A stretch of 64,000 nt of DNA, taken from CBDANZ01 sp965197865. GTDB lineage: Bacteria; Acidobacteriota; Vicinamibacteria; Vicinamibacterales; CAVVIG01. This document shows, in pieces, positions 34,510 through 44,321 of this stretch (position 1 is its first letter; each line of letters starts with the position of its first letter). The stretch covers positions 186,001 through 250,000 of the forward strand of contig CBDANZ010000002.1 in the NCBI GenBank assembly GCA_965197865.1, in the 5' to 3' direction. The position numbers and the translations under genes were made by a program. The notes beneath the pieces were generated by a model. It searched no databases, was not told the origin of the DNA, and saw only the letters and a list, made by a program, of their open reading frames with translations.

Positions 34510-34861
34510 CCACCTGCCGGCCGCTTTCATCGACGCGCTCGGCGACCGCGGGCAGGCGGGCGCGCGTGGCACCGTCGTGATCGACGCGCGGCCCGGCCCA
34601 TCGTGAAAAAGGTCAGCTTTCGGTCGCGATCCTCCGGCCTCAAGGTGCGCAGCCGTGTGAGCGCGTTCGCCCGGGAGCGGATAGAGGAGCGTCTCGGTTG
34701 CCACCATGGATAGCCCCTGATCAACGCTTCTCTCCCAGAAGCGGGTGCGCAACCGGCGCGGGTCCTGGCCCCGGCCAGTCGGGAGGGCGGGTTCATCCCA
34801 GGTTTGCTCTTCACCCCTGAAGCGTTTCGGACTTAGACTTGCGCGGAAAGGAGAACCTGTT
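34510..34861. other. Spacer without a recognisable gene
   Basis: No supported gene. GAAAGGAGAACC near 34849 is the ribosome site for the DUF4440-like gene. Confidence 0.4.
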
Positions 34862-35356
34862 ATGAAGCGTTTCTCGCTGTCTGTGGTGTGCGTTCTCGCT
34901 CTGGGATTCAGCCTCGCGTGCGCCTCTGATGAGATGCCGGCACCCGATACAACGGAGATGATGTCGGCCGCCAATGCGCTGGATCAGGCGTTCGTCGAGG
35001 CATTCAATCGGGGAGATGCCGCGGCGATGAGCGGTCTGTATTGGAACAGCCCAGACGTCGTTTTGTTCCCGCCTGACGCCTTGCAGGCGCGTGGGCTTGC
35101 GGCGATTGAGAATACCAACGCCAAGATGTTTGCGGCGATGCCCGGGATGAAGATTGAAGTCACCGAGTCACATCAGATGCCCTTGGGAGACGTGGTTGTT
35201 GGCTGGGGCTTGTGGTGAGTGACGATGCCTGGGGCCGACGGCGCCACGACGGAGATAGTTGGACGCTACACTGACGTGAAAGCCGAGCGTGACGGCAAGT
35301 GGGTCTATCTCGTCGATCACGCGTCGGCCCCGTTGCCTCCGCCCCCAGCACAGTAG
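34862..35356 (+). pseudogene. DUF4440/SnoaL-like lipoprotein with in-frame stop
   Basis: The start is a lipoprotein signal (MKRFSLSVVCVLALGFSLAC with SLAC as lipobox). A SnoaL/DUF4440-type domain follows: ALDQAFVEAFNRGDAAAMSG, LYWNSPDVVLFPPDALQARG and LAAIENTNAKMFAAMPGM. A TGA at 35216-35218 stops it after VVVGWGLW. The same frame continues VTMPGADGATTEIVGRYTDV and KAERDGKWVYLVDHASAPLP to TAG 35354-35356, which is the expected end of the domain. One C-to-T change (CGA to TGA) or a TGG to TGA change would explain the stop. Confidence 0.8.
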
Positions 35357-35474
35357 ACGTGCCGGGCTGGGGCCACTACGTCGCGGTTTTTGAAAAGCCA
35401 ACGTCTTGACGCGACTGGGTCCAGAGGGCTTGGGACGACGCCGTGTGTAGGTAGCCCCGGACGCAGAATCGGGA

Positions 35475-35783
35475 TTGACGGAAGTGAAGCGCGCGGCTCC
35501 TTCAGCCGTCGTCCTCGATCTTCATCTTCCGATGGCCAACGGTTTGGAGTTTCTGCGCCAGCTGCGAGCCACCACACCTCACGCCCATCTGCCGATCGCT
35601 ATCGTGACCGGCGATTATTTTGTCGAAGAAGCGGTGGTCCACGAGCTGCAGAGACTGGGGGCGCGGCTTCATTTCGAGCCGCTCTAGGAAGATGACCTCT
35701 TCCAACTCGTTCACGAGCTGCTTGGCGGCTCGAGACACGCCCCACAACGCGACCAGGTCCGCGACCTGATCACCGATGGCTAG
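35475..35783 (+). pseudogene. CheY-like receiver domain, 5'-truncated with in-frame stop
   Basis: AVVLDLHLPMANGLEFLRQL contains the phospho-acceptor Asp, and IAIVTGDYFVEEAVVHELQR and LGARLHFEPL complete the receiver fold. A TAG at 35685-35687 follows, where a Trp is expected, and EDDLFQLVHELLGGSRHAP continues in frame to TAG 35781. The first strand and acidic pair of the receiver are missing upstream of about 35475, where the sequence is unrelated. No partner kinase is nearby. Confidence 0.7.
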
Positions 35784-35803
35784 TCGGTCGTTAGAGTCGC
35801 TCG

Positions 35804-38129
35804 TTAGAGCTTGGCGCGGCGCAGGCGGAGCGCGTTGCCGACCACCGAGACGGAGCTGAAGCTCATGGCGGCTGCGGCGATCATCGGGCTCAGCAGCAGC
35901 CCGAGAAACGGGTACAGGACGCCGGCCGCGATCGGCACGCCGAGCGCGTTGTAGATGAACGCGAAGAACAGATTCTGCTTGATGTTCCCGAGTGTTCTCC
36001 GGCTGAGCCGCCGGGCGCGCACGATTCCTCGGAGATCTCCTTTCACGAGCGTCACCCCCGCACTTTCGATGGCCACGTCGGCGCCCGTGCCCATGGCGAT
36101 GCCGACCTGCGCCTGGGCCAACGCAGGCGCATCGTTGATGCCGTCGCCGGCCATCGCGACAACGCGTCCGTGGCCTTGTAGCCGCGTGATCACCTCGGCC
36201 TTCTGATTCGGCAGGACCTCGGGAATGATCTCGTCGATGCCGAGCTTCCTGGCGACCGCCTCGGCCGTGGCCCGGTTATCGCCTGTGAGCATGACGACGC
36301 GGAGCCTCTCTGCATGGAGTTGTCCGATCGCCTCCGGCGTGGTGTCCTTGATCGGATCCGCGACGCCGACCATTCCCGCGACTCGGCCGTCCACGGCGAC
36401 GAACATCACCGTCTGGCCTTCGCGCCCCAGTGTGTCGGCCGCGCCCGCCAAGGTTCCCACATCGACGCCGAGGCCTTCCATCAACAGACGGTTGCCTAGC
36501 GCCACCGCACGCCCGTCGACACGCCCCTTGACCCCTTTTCCGGTGACCGATTCGAACTGGCTGACGCTGGTGAGCTGGGCGCCGCGTTCCTCGGCGCCGT
36601 CGACGATCGCGGTTGCCAGCGGGTGCTCGCTGCGGCGTTCCAGGCTCGCTGCCAGCTGCAGGAGCTGGGCGTCGTCCCAGCGGCCGACAGGTGTCACACT
36701 CACCAGCTTCGGCTTGCCGAGCGTCAGCGTGCCGGTCTTGTCGACCACCAGCGTGTCGACCTTCTGCAGGACCTCAATCGCCTCGGCGTCCTTGAACAGC
36801 ACACCGAGGGTGGCGCCCCTTCCGGTCGCCACCATGATGGACATCGGGGTGGCCAGCCCGAGCGCGCAGGGGCAGGCGATGATTAGCACGGACACGGCAT
36901 TGATGATCGCGAACGCCATCTGCGGTTCGGGCCCAACCGTGGCCCAGACCACAAAGGAGACGATCGCGATCGTGATGACTGCGGGGACAAAGAACCGGGA
37001 GACTGTATCGGCGAGCTTCTGGATGGGCGCGCGGCTGCGCTGCGCCGCGGCGACCATCTGCACGATTTGCGCGAGCAGCGTGTCGGCGCCCACCCGCTCG
37101 GCGCGGATGATTAAGAAGCCTGTGCCGTTCACGGTTGCGCCGATCACCCGATCCTCGGGTCCTTTCTCCACGGGAATGGGGCTCGCCCGTCACCATCGAT
37201 TCGTCCACCGCGCTGGCTCCCTCGATCACGACACCATCAACCGGCAGCTTTTCGCCCGGCCGGACGCGCAGCCGATCGGCCGGCTGCACCTGATCAAGGG
37301 GCACGTCCTCCTCGCGACCGTCCTCCTGAATGCGCCGCGCGGTCTTCGGCGCGAGGCCCAGTAGCGCCCGGATCGCGGCGCCGGTCTGACTGCGCGCCCG
37401 GAGCTCCAGTACTTGCCCGAGGAGAACCAGCGTCACAATCACGGCGGCCGCCTCGTAGTAGACGCCGACCACTCCGCCCTCGGCGCGGAATGACGGCGGG
37501 AAGATGCCGGGCAGCAGGATAGCCACCAGGCTGTAGCCGTACGCCACCCCGACACCCATGGCGATGAGCGTGAACATGTTCGGGCTGCGGTTTACGATCG
37601 AGTGCCAGCCGCGCACGAAGAACGGCCGGCCGCTCCAGAGGACGACCGGCGTCGCCAAGACGAGCTCGATCCATCCCAGGAGCGTCGGCGAGTGCATCCG
37701 CTCGAGCGGCCGGCCGGGAATGTACTCGCGCATCGCAATCAGGACGAGCGGGATCGTTAGGACGACGCCGATCCGAAACCGCCGCGTCATGTCCGCGAGT
37801 TCGACGTTCTCAACCTCCTCGGTCGCCCCCGCCATCGGCTCCAGGGCCATGCCGCAGATCGGGCAGCTCCCCGGTCCGTCGCGTACGACCTCTGGATGCA
37901 TCGGGCACGTCCACTTGGCGGACGGCGTACGATTCGGCGGGACGATCTCTACGGCAGGCTTCGGGCCGACAAACTTGTCCGGGTCAGCCTCGAAGCGCCG
38001 CCGGCACGACGGACTGCAGAAGTAGTAACGCTGACCTCTGTGCTCAGCGGATCCCGCAGAGGTGGCGGGGTCGATTTCCATTCCGCAGACCGGATCGACG
38101 GCGAGCGACGCGTGGTGTTGATGGTCCAT
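35804..38129 (-). pseudogene. Copper-translocating P-type ATPase, one-base frameshift
   Basis: This is a P1B ATPase of about 770 residues in two frames. The N-terminus has a YHS-type domain (VDPVCGMEIDPATSAG, YYFCSPSCRRRFEADPDKF) and a heavy-metal domain WTCPMHPEVVRDGPGSCPIC. Membrane helices follow, then DESMVTGEP. One extra C at about 37175 shifts the frame; the right frame continues PIPVEKGPEDRVIGATVNGT with the CPC motif (ACPCALGLATP) near 36870 and the phosphorylation site DKTGTLTLG near 36735. ATP-binding GDGINDAPAL follows. A CCCC/CCC slip could be a sequencing error, so the gene may be functional. Confidence 0.85.
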
Positions 38130-38141
38130 AGGCGTGGAAGA

Positions 38142-38490
38142 TCATCGAGACTCGGGAGTTGGCGCGACTGCCGAAGAAGACCCGGCGCAAGCACATAGAG
38201 CGCAACGATGGGCATTGCGTCCAACGAGAGCCGGTAGCGTTTCCGACCCGCGCGATAGGTCAGGCCAATCACGGCGGCGGCCGTCATCAGGATGGCCGTC
38301 GTCAGCGTGACCAGGTGCGCCCGTGCAGTAGCGGGCAACAGCGATCCGCGTACATATGAGGATATCGTCGACGCCGAGCACTACGATGTTGAATAGGTTA
38401 CTGCCAAACAGGTTTGCCGCCGCCATATCTACCGCACCGATGCGCATGGCGGCGCCCGAGACGACGACCGCCCGCCAGGCGGTGCCACCG
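38142..38490 (-). pseudogene. CaCA-type sodium/calcium antiporter, C-terminal fragment
   Basis: GAVDMAAANLFGSNLFNIVV matches the second alpha-repeat of CaCA antiporters (GNxFGSNxFNI). A frameshift follows LGVDDIL, and the other frame continues YVRGSLLPATARAHLVTLTT, ILMTAAAVIGLTYR and LDAMPIVALYVL, the last membrane helices. The original stop is missing and the frame runs into the copper ATPase start. The N-terminal two-thirds is absent. Confidence 0.6.
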
Positions 38491-38621
38491 CGAGAGCGTT
38501 CCTGAAGGTCGGCCCGAAGATGCGTCTTCAAGCGAACGTCGATGCCTCCGACGGGAGGGTGGTACAGTAGAGAGTCGTGTAGAAGAGTTTCCCCCACGAG
38601 TCTTTGACAAGGAGAGCAGGT

Positions 38622-40076
38622 ATGAGATCCAGGCTGCTGGCGCTTGGCGGGGCGATTGGGGCCATCGCGACTGCGGGAGCCGTGAGCGTTGCAGCTCAGC
38701 GCAACGCCGGCCTCGCTCCGACATTCAACAAAGACGTGGCGCCGATCGTGTTCAATAACTGCGCGAATTGCCATCGGCCCAACCAAGTCGCTCCGATGTC
38801 GCTGATGTCGTACAGAGAGGTGCGCCCGTGGGCGCGCGCCATCAAGACCAAGGTGGCGGCAGGCGAGATGCCGCCGTGGTATGCCGATCCACGGTATGGT
38901 GAGTTCCGCAACGAGCGGAGCCTGACGCCTGCGCAGATCAAGACGATCACCGCCTGGGTGGATGCGGGCGCTCCAGAAGGCGACACGCCGCTGGCGGCCA
39001 AGCTGCCGGACTTCAAAGAAGGCTGGATCCATCCGTCCGGCCGGCCGCCCGATCTGGTCGTTGACATAGCCGAGCCGTTCGTTGTGCCGGCCGAGGGCGA
39101 GCTGCCGAACTTCACGATCTACCAGGAGCTTCCCCCAGAGCTCAAGACGGGAGAACACTACCTGGAAGCCATTCAGCTCATCCCCGGGGCATCACAGGTC
39201 GTCCATCATGCAAGTTTCGGCGTCAGCACGCGCCCCGGGAAGAAAGTTGGCGTTGGCGAGGCATGGCCAGGCGGACCGGTCATCTCCGGAGCCTTGCTTG
39301 ATGCCAAGACGGGGAAGTCGGTAAGTACTGTGGGTGACGCCAACGAGAGCGGAGCGGGCGAAGGTGAGGATGTCGTAGGGTTTAGTTTCTGCTGCTACGT
39401 TCCGGGCGGTACCTTCCAGCAGTACCCCAAGGGGATCGGTAATCGCATCAACCCCGAAGGAATCATCGGGTGGGGGATGCACTACACGACGGTCGGCAAA
39501 ACGATGCCGGATCCGTCGCGGGTCGGTCTGTGGTTCCAGAAGGAAATCACGCACGAGATCGAACACGTCACCGGCGGTGCAGCCCAGAGCCACATTATCA
39601 ACGGGAAGGAGCTGGTTGACGACGAAGTCACACCCGTCAGGAAATCCGGGATCGCGACCGGGATTCCCGGGATACCGGTGATTCCGCCCCATGCGAAGGA
39701 TTGGGCGATCACCGGGTTCAGGGCATTTCAGGACGACACGACGCTGTATATCGTGTGGCCGCACATCCATCTGCGCGGCAAAGAAATGACCTACCTCTTG
39801 ACGTATCCGGATGGCCGCGAACAAGTGTTAATGAGTGCGCCGAACTACAACTTCAACTGGCAGATCTTTTACGAGTTCAAGGAGCCGGTGAAGATCCCCG
39901 CCGGCACCACGGTGAAGACCATCGGGTCGATGGACAACTCGGTGGCGAACAAGTGGAACCCTGCCCCGGACAAGGAGGTCTACTGGTCCGAGCAGAGCTG
40001 GGACGAGATGTTCGTCGGGGTCATGGAGGTCACCGTTGACAAGAAGGATCTCCGGTTGAAAAAGACGACGCAGTAG
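38622..40076 (+). CDS. Secreted cytochrome c / monooxygenase-like protein
   Basis: A 484-residue exported protein with signal peptide (LLALGGAIGAIATAGAVSVA) and one heme c site, CANCH, at residues 47-51 within KDVAPIVFNNCANCHRPNQV. The rest is rich in beta-strands: GEHYLEAIQLIPGASQVVHH, GMHYTTVGKTMPDPSRVGLW and VWPHIHLRGKEMTYLLTYPD. The HH and HxHxRG pairs resemble the copper sites of PHM/DBH-type ascorbate-dependent monooxygenases. Such fusions are common in Acidobacteria, and the substrate is unknown. An AAGGAGAG site precedes ATG 38622. Confidence 0.85.
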   Translation: MRSRLLALGGAIGAIATAGAVSVAAQRNAGLAPTFNKDVAPIVFNNCANCHRPNQVAPMSLMSYREVRPWARAIKTKVAAGEMPPWYADPRYGEFRNERSLTPAQIKTITAWVDAGAPEGDTPLAAKLPDFKEGWIHPSGRPPDLVVDIAEPFVVPAEGELPNFTIYQELPPELKTGEHYLEAIQLIPGASQVVHHASFGVSTRPGKKVGVGEAWPGGPVISGALLDAKTGKSVSTVGDANESGAGEGEDVVGFSFCCYVPGGTFQQYPKGIGNRINPEGIIGWGMHYTTVGKTMPDPSRVGLWFQKEITHEIEHVTGGAAQSHIINGKELVDDEVTPVRKSGIATGIPGIPVIPPHAKDWAITGFRAFQDDTTLYIVWPHIHLRGKEMTYLLTYPDGREQVLMSAPNYNFNWQIFYEFKEPVKIPAGTTVKTIGSMDNSVANKWNPAPDKEVYWSEQSWDEMFVGVMEVTVDKKDLRLKKTTQ

Positions 40077-40114
40077 ATAATCGAGCGAGCCGCGCGGGAG
40101 TGAGTGCTAGTCTC

Positions 40115-41480
40115 AGTTGAAATTCGGGGGGCGACCCCGTATAGGAATGAGCGTTCCGCCAAGAACGGCACATTCCAGGAGGTCACCACCCAGGGCGCGC
40201 AAAGTACGACAGATGCGAGGAAAAGGAAGCCACATCGGCCTGGTGCCGGTACCGTCGATGGCGGCCCCGGACCTGGACACGCGCATTGCGTTGATCCAGG
40301 CGCTGATTCCGGTGGCGCTCGAGAAGGTGCACGTCGAGTGGCAGGCCGATGTGGAGCGGCTCGCTGGCGAGCGGTATGTGCGGGAGGGCCGGCGGCTGGG
40401 CCGCGTGCGCTGAACGGCGCAACGGGGGTCGATTTACTTGGCCGATCAGAAGATTCCGCTCGCGGTGCCGCGGGTGCGCGATCGCCTGCGGAACCAGGAG
40501 GTGCCGCTGCCCACCTACGAGCGGTTGCAGGCACCGCGCACCCGCGACGCCGGGCTGCTGCACAAGGTCCTCGGCGGCTTGTCCACCCGAGAATACGAGC
40601 GGTGCGCGGAGGCGGTCCCGGAGGCCTTCGGCTTGAGCGCCTCGACGGTGTCGCGTCGCTTCAAGCGGGCCAGTGCGCGAAAGCTGCAGGAACGGCTGGA
40701 ACGGCGCCTCGACCGCGACGACGTGGTCGCCCTGCTCCTCGACGGCAAGACGTTCGCGGAGGATGAGAGGGTCGCGGCCGTCGGCATCACGATCACCGGG
40801 GAGAAAGTGCTCCTCGGGTTCGTGCAAACGGCCACCGAGAATCGGAAGGTCTGTGCGGCATTCCTCCGCGAGCTCGTGGACCGCGGGCTGCGCACGGACC
40901 TCGGCCTCCTCGTCGTGACCGACGGCGCCAAAGGGTTGCACGCGGCGGTCCGCGAGGTGTTCGGGACGGCGGCCCGGCTGCAGCGCTGTCAGTGGCATAA
41001 GCGCGAGAATGTCCTGGCCTATCTTCCGGAGCGTCACCGGCCGACCCTGCGCCGGAAGCTGCAGGCGGCGTATGAGCAGCCGACGTACGAGGCCGCCAAG
41101 CGCGCGCTGGGAAAGGTCCGCGCCGAACGGGTCCTTCTCAATGCCTCCGCAGTGGCGAGCTTGGACGAGGGCCTGGAGGAGACGCTCACACCTTCATCAC
41201 CTCGGCGTCTTTCGCGAGCTGGGCACGAGCTTGAAAACGACCAGTGCGCTCGAGTCGATCCACGCCCGTGTCGAGAGCCGCATCGCCAAGGTCGATCACT
41301 GGAAGAACAGCGAGCAGAAGCAGCGGTGGTTGGCCACCGCATTGCTCGATCTCGAGCCGCGGCTGCACCGCATCAAGAACTTCCGAGCGCTGCCCTTGCT
41401 GCGTGTCGCATTCACGCGACAGATCGAAGGAATGAAGAAGTCGGCGGCGTAAACCAGAGGGTCGTCACAGAATGTCAACT
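40115..41480 (+). mobile_element. Decayed IS256-type element, copy 3 (different lineage)
   Basis: AGTTGAAATTC at 40115 and GAATGTCAACT at 41470-41480 form imperfect inverted ends. The element is about 1.37 kb and holds a broken transposase. No target duplication is visible. It lies between the cytochrome/monooxygenase-like gene and the AlgX-like gene. Confidence 0.7.
40213..41452 (+). pseudogene. IS256-family transposase, stop codon and frameshift
   Basis: The frame begins MRGKGSHIGLVPVPSM and reaches ERYVREGRRLGRVR, where TGA (40411-40413) interrupts it. The same frame continues GSIYLADQKIPLAVPRVRDR, ASTVSRRFKRASARKLQERL, VVALLLDGKTFAEDERVAAV, LLVVTDGAKGLHAAVREVFG and RLQRCQWHKRENVLAYLPER. 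Near 41190 the frame slips, and LKTTSALESIHARVESRIAK with the catalytic Glu follows, ending MKKSAA. Both lesions make it inactive. It is only distantly related to the two intact copies. Confidence 0.85.
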
Positions 41481-41497
41481 ACGAATGGCATTGACTC

Positions 41498-41519
41498 CCG
41501 CGCGGCGTCAGCCGCGCGG
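41498..41519. terminator. Hairpin, possible terminator
   Basis: CCGCGCGGC-GTCA-GCCGCGCGG forms a 9-bp GC-rich stem with a 4-base loop between the IS element and the AlgX-like gene. No T-run follows, so it could be a REP-like palindrome rather than a true terminator. Confidence 0.45.
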
Positions 41520-41619
41520 CTTGTACTCCTCGTGAAGCCAGAGGTCTTCGAGGTCGGGTGAGGCCTTCACCGTCATCCACGCCTACGGCCGCTTCAGCAG
41601 AATCAGCCAGCGTGGGTTC

Positions 41620-42945
41620 TCAAGGCAAGGGAATCATCTGCCAGTCGCCGAACGCCAGCTCGCGCGTTGCGAACTGATAGACGACCACCCGCTTCCCAGT
41701 GAGCCGGTCGGGATCGTGCTGCAGCATGGCACGTGTGGCGAACGCACCCTGGTCGTTCTGCACGAGGCGATCGACTGGTCGGCGCAACGTGTCGCTGAGC
41801 TGCTCGGCCAGCCCTGCGGAGGTGCCCCAACCCATCGATTCGAGCGCATAGACGTTGCTGAAGCTATCGCCGAGGAGGAGCACGTCGGCGTTGCGCAACG
41901 ACCGCCAGACCGACCCGTCCGCCTGTAGAATGCGCCGGAGCCAGACTATCTCGGGCGGATACAGCGGATTGTCTTCAGGGAGGTCGAGCATGCGCACGGT
42001 GTCGCCGGTATTGTGCACCTCGAGCCGCTCGATCCGATAGCCACGGTCGGCAGCGCGGGGCAACATGACGTGCGCTTCGATGAAGCTGGCGAGTCGGGCG
42101 GCCACCAGTTCCATCGACTCGGGCCGCCAATGCGTGTCGGTGGCGAGGTACTGCGGGCCGCGCCGGCTCGCGTCGGCCAGCGCCTCCGAGGGGTCAAACA
42201 CGAGGACGCCGGCGCGCGTGAGCTCGTCGATAAACTCGCCGTACGACGGATTCTGCAGCACGCCCCGAGCGCGGCCGTAGCGCTCAGCGAGCATGTCGGC
42301 GTGGATGCTGGGCTTGAGCGGCGTCGGCATCACGATGAGCGTAATCCCGCGTGCTTCGAGGTCGCGCTTGAATTGCGCAATGGCGAGGCGTGGGTCGGGC
42401 TGCGGCGGGGCGTCCCACTCGGCGGCGCCCGCGACGCGCCGCCGGAGCCGCGCCGGATCGAGGAACCCGCGACCCGTGACGTACTCGACGTCGGCGCGAT
42501 AGAACAGCCAGCCGCGGCGGCCGCGATGCACGCGCTCGTTGCCGACGCCGAGCCAACCAGTCATCACCACCTGGGCGGGGCGCCGGAGCGTACGCCTCAG
42601 CCGCGACTCGTCCTCCAGCGCACGCTCGAAGTCGCTGAGGCCCGCGAGCACGATACGGTTCATGGAGACGACGAGGCGCCAGGTGCCCGGGGCGCTCGGC
42701 GAGACGGCTGCGCGCATCTCGCTCGGGAGGCTCGACAGGCGCGACCAGGCGGTGGCGACGCCCCCCGCCTGAAGCGCGCGTACGCTGGTCCACTCGATAA
42801 TCGGCACGGCGAAGATCATTGCCAGGAAGACGGTTGCGAGCGCGTGTGCGGTGGCCGGTGCCACCGTGGTGTGCCCCACTTCGATCTGGGCCGCCTGTTT
42901 CCGGCTCAGCTTGGCGGACGGCAGGAACTGCTTGACCTTCGACAT
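41620..42945 (-). CDS. AlgX/AlgJ-like SGNH acetyltransferase-associated protein
   Basis: A 441-residue protein with one N-terminal membrane segment (HALATVFLAMIFAVPIIEWT). An SGNH-hydrolase-like domain carries RRGWLFYRADVEYVTGRGFL, ITLIVMPTPLKPSIHADMLA, LATDTHWRPESMELVAARLA with the DTHW catalytic pair, and NADVLLLGDSFSNVYALES with the catalytic Ser. This family partners MBOAT proteins in O-acetylating exopolysaccharides. Its ATG (42945) overlaps the MBOAT stop in TGATG, so the two were co-translated. The MBOAT partner is broken, so this protein may now be idle. Confidence 0.85.
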   Translation of the reverse strand: MSKVKQFLPSAKLSRKQAAQIEVGHTTVAPATAHALATVFLAMIFAVPIIEWTSVRALQAGGVATAWSRLSSLPSEMRAAVSPSAPGTWRLVVSMNRIVLAGLSDFERALEDESRLRRTLRRPAQVVMTGWLGVGNERVHRGRRGWLFYRADVEYVTGRGFLDPARLRRRVAGAAEWDAPPQPDPRLAIAQFKRDLEARGITLIVMPTPLKPSIHADMLAERYGRARGVLQNPSYGEFIDELTRAGVLVFDPSEALADASRRGPQYLATDTHWRPESMELVAARLASFIEAHVMLPRAADRGYRIERLEVHNTGDTVRMLDLPEDNPLYPPEIVWLRRILQADGSVWRSLRNADVLLLGDSFSNVYALESMGWGTSAGLAEQLSDTLRRPVDRLVQNDQGAFATRAMLQHDPDRLTGKRVVVYQFATRELAFGDWQMIPLP

Positions 42946-44321
42946 CAGAAGATGAAATAGATAAACGGGTTGTACGCTTGGGTGGCGAGGGTCACTGCCG
43001 AGAGTCCGAGCAGGGCGAGGACGATCGCCGCCTTCGCCGCCGTAAGCGTTCTCGTCCAGTCCCACGCCTGCGGCGCGCCCCAGATGATGGCTCCGGCCAG
43101 CAGGAACGTGCCGAGGTGATAGGGCTGGTAGACGAGGCCGGCTAGCAGACCGGCCCCCTCCTGTGGATGGCCGAGCGCCAGCATGTCACCCAGATAGCGG
43201 ACGGCCTGCGGCAGATCCGGTGCCCGAAAGAACACCCAACCGATCAGTACGATGGTGAAGGTCGCACCGACGCGCAGCGGTCGCGGTAAGGCGCCGTAGA
43301 TCGGCACTCGGCCGCGAAGCCGCTCGAAGCCGAGCAGCGCCCCGTGGAGCGTCCCCCAAATCACGAAATTCCACGCGGCGCCGTGCCAGAGCCCGCCTAG
43401 CACCATGACGGCCAGCAGGTTCACGTAGGTGCGCGCCCGCCCCTTGCGGTTCCCGCCGAGCGGCACGTACACGTAGTCGCGGAGCCAGGTGGAGAGCGAA
43501 ATGTGCCAGCGGTGCCAGAACTCAGTGATCGACTGCGCCAGGTAGGGCGAATCGAAGTTCTTCGGGAAGACGAATCCGAGCATGAGGCCGAGGCCGATGG
43601 CCATGTCGGAGTAGCCGCTGAAATCGAAGTAGATCTGGAAGGCGTAAGCGGTGACGCCGTACCACGCCTCGAGCGGCGCGAGCGAGCCCGCGTCGAATGC
43701 GAGGTCGGCGATCTTCCCGCACGGGTTGGCGAGCAGCACCTTCTTCGCCAGGCCGACGCAGAAGAAAGCGACGCCGCGCGCGAACTTGGTGATCGTGTGC
43801 GTTCGTGACCGGAGCTGGTCGGCGATCTCTAAGAATCGGATGATGGGCCCGGCGACCAGCTACGGGAACATCGACACGTAGCACGCCAAGTCGACGAAGT
43901 TGCGGATCGCGGCAGCGCGGCCACGATAGACGTCGATCGTGTAGCTCATTGACTGGAACGTGTAGAAGCTGATCCCAAGCGGCAGCGTCACCTTGAACGC
44001 CACGTCGAGCCTGAGCGCCGGCAGGCCGATCCAGTCGGTCAGCGCGTCGATGTTCTCGGCCGCGAAGTTGAAGTACTTGAAGAACCCGAGCAGCGCCAGG
44101 TTGCTACAGACCGAGGCGGCCCGCGCCAGGCGCGCGGCCCTCCGCCTGGACCACGGGATGTCCCGCGATGACGCGGCCGGCGAGGTAGTCGACCGTTGTG
44201 GACCCGAGCAGCAGCGGCACAAGAAGCGGGTTCGCCCAGCCGTAGAAGAGATAGCTAAGGGTTGTGAGAACCAGATGCTGCGCGCGCCGCTGGGCGGCGT
44301 AATAGAGCAGGAGAACGGCGG

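Noticed and set aside
41498..41519. Strong rho-independent terminator
   Set aside because: The stem is good but no T-run follows, so it is listed only as a possible terminator or REP-like palindrome.
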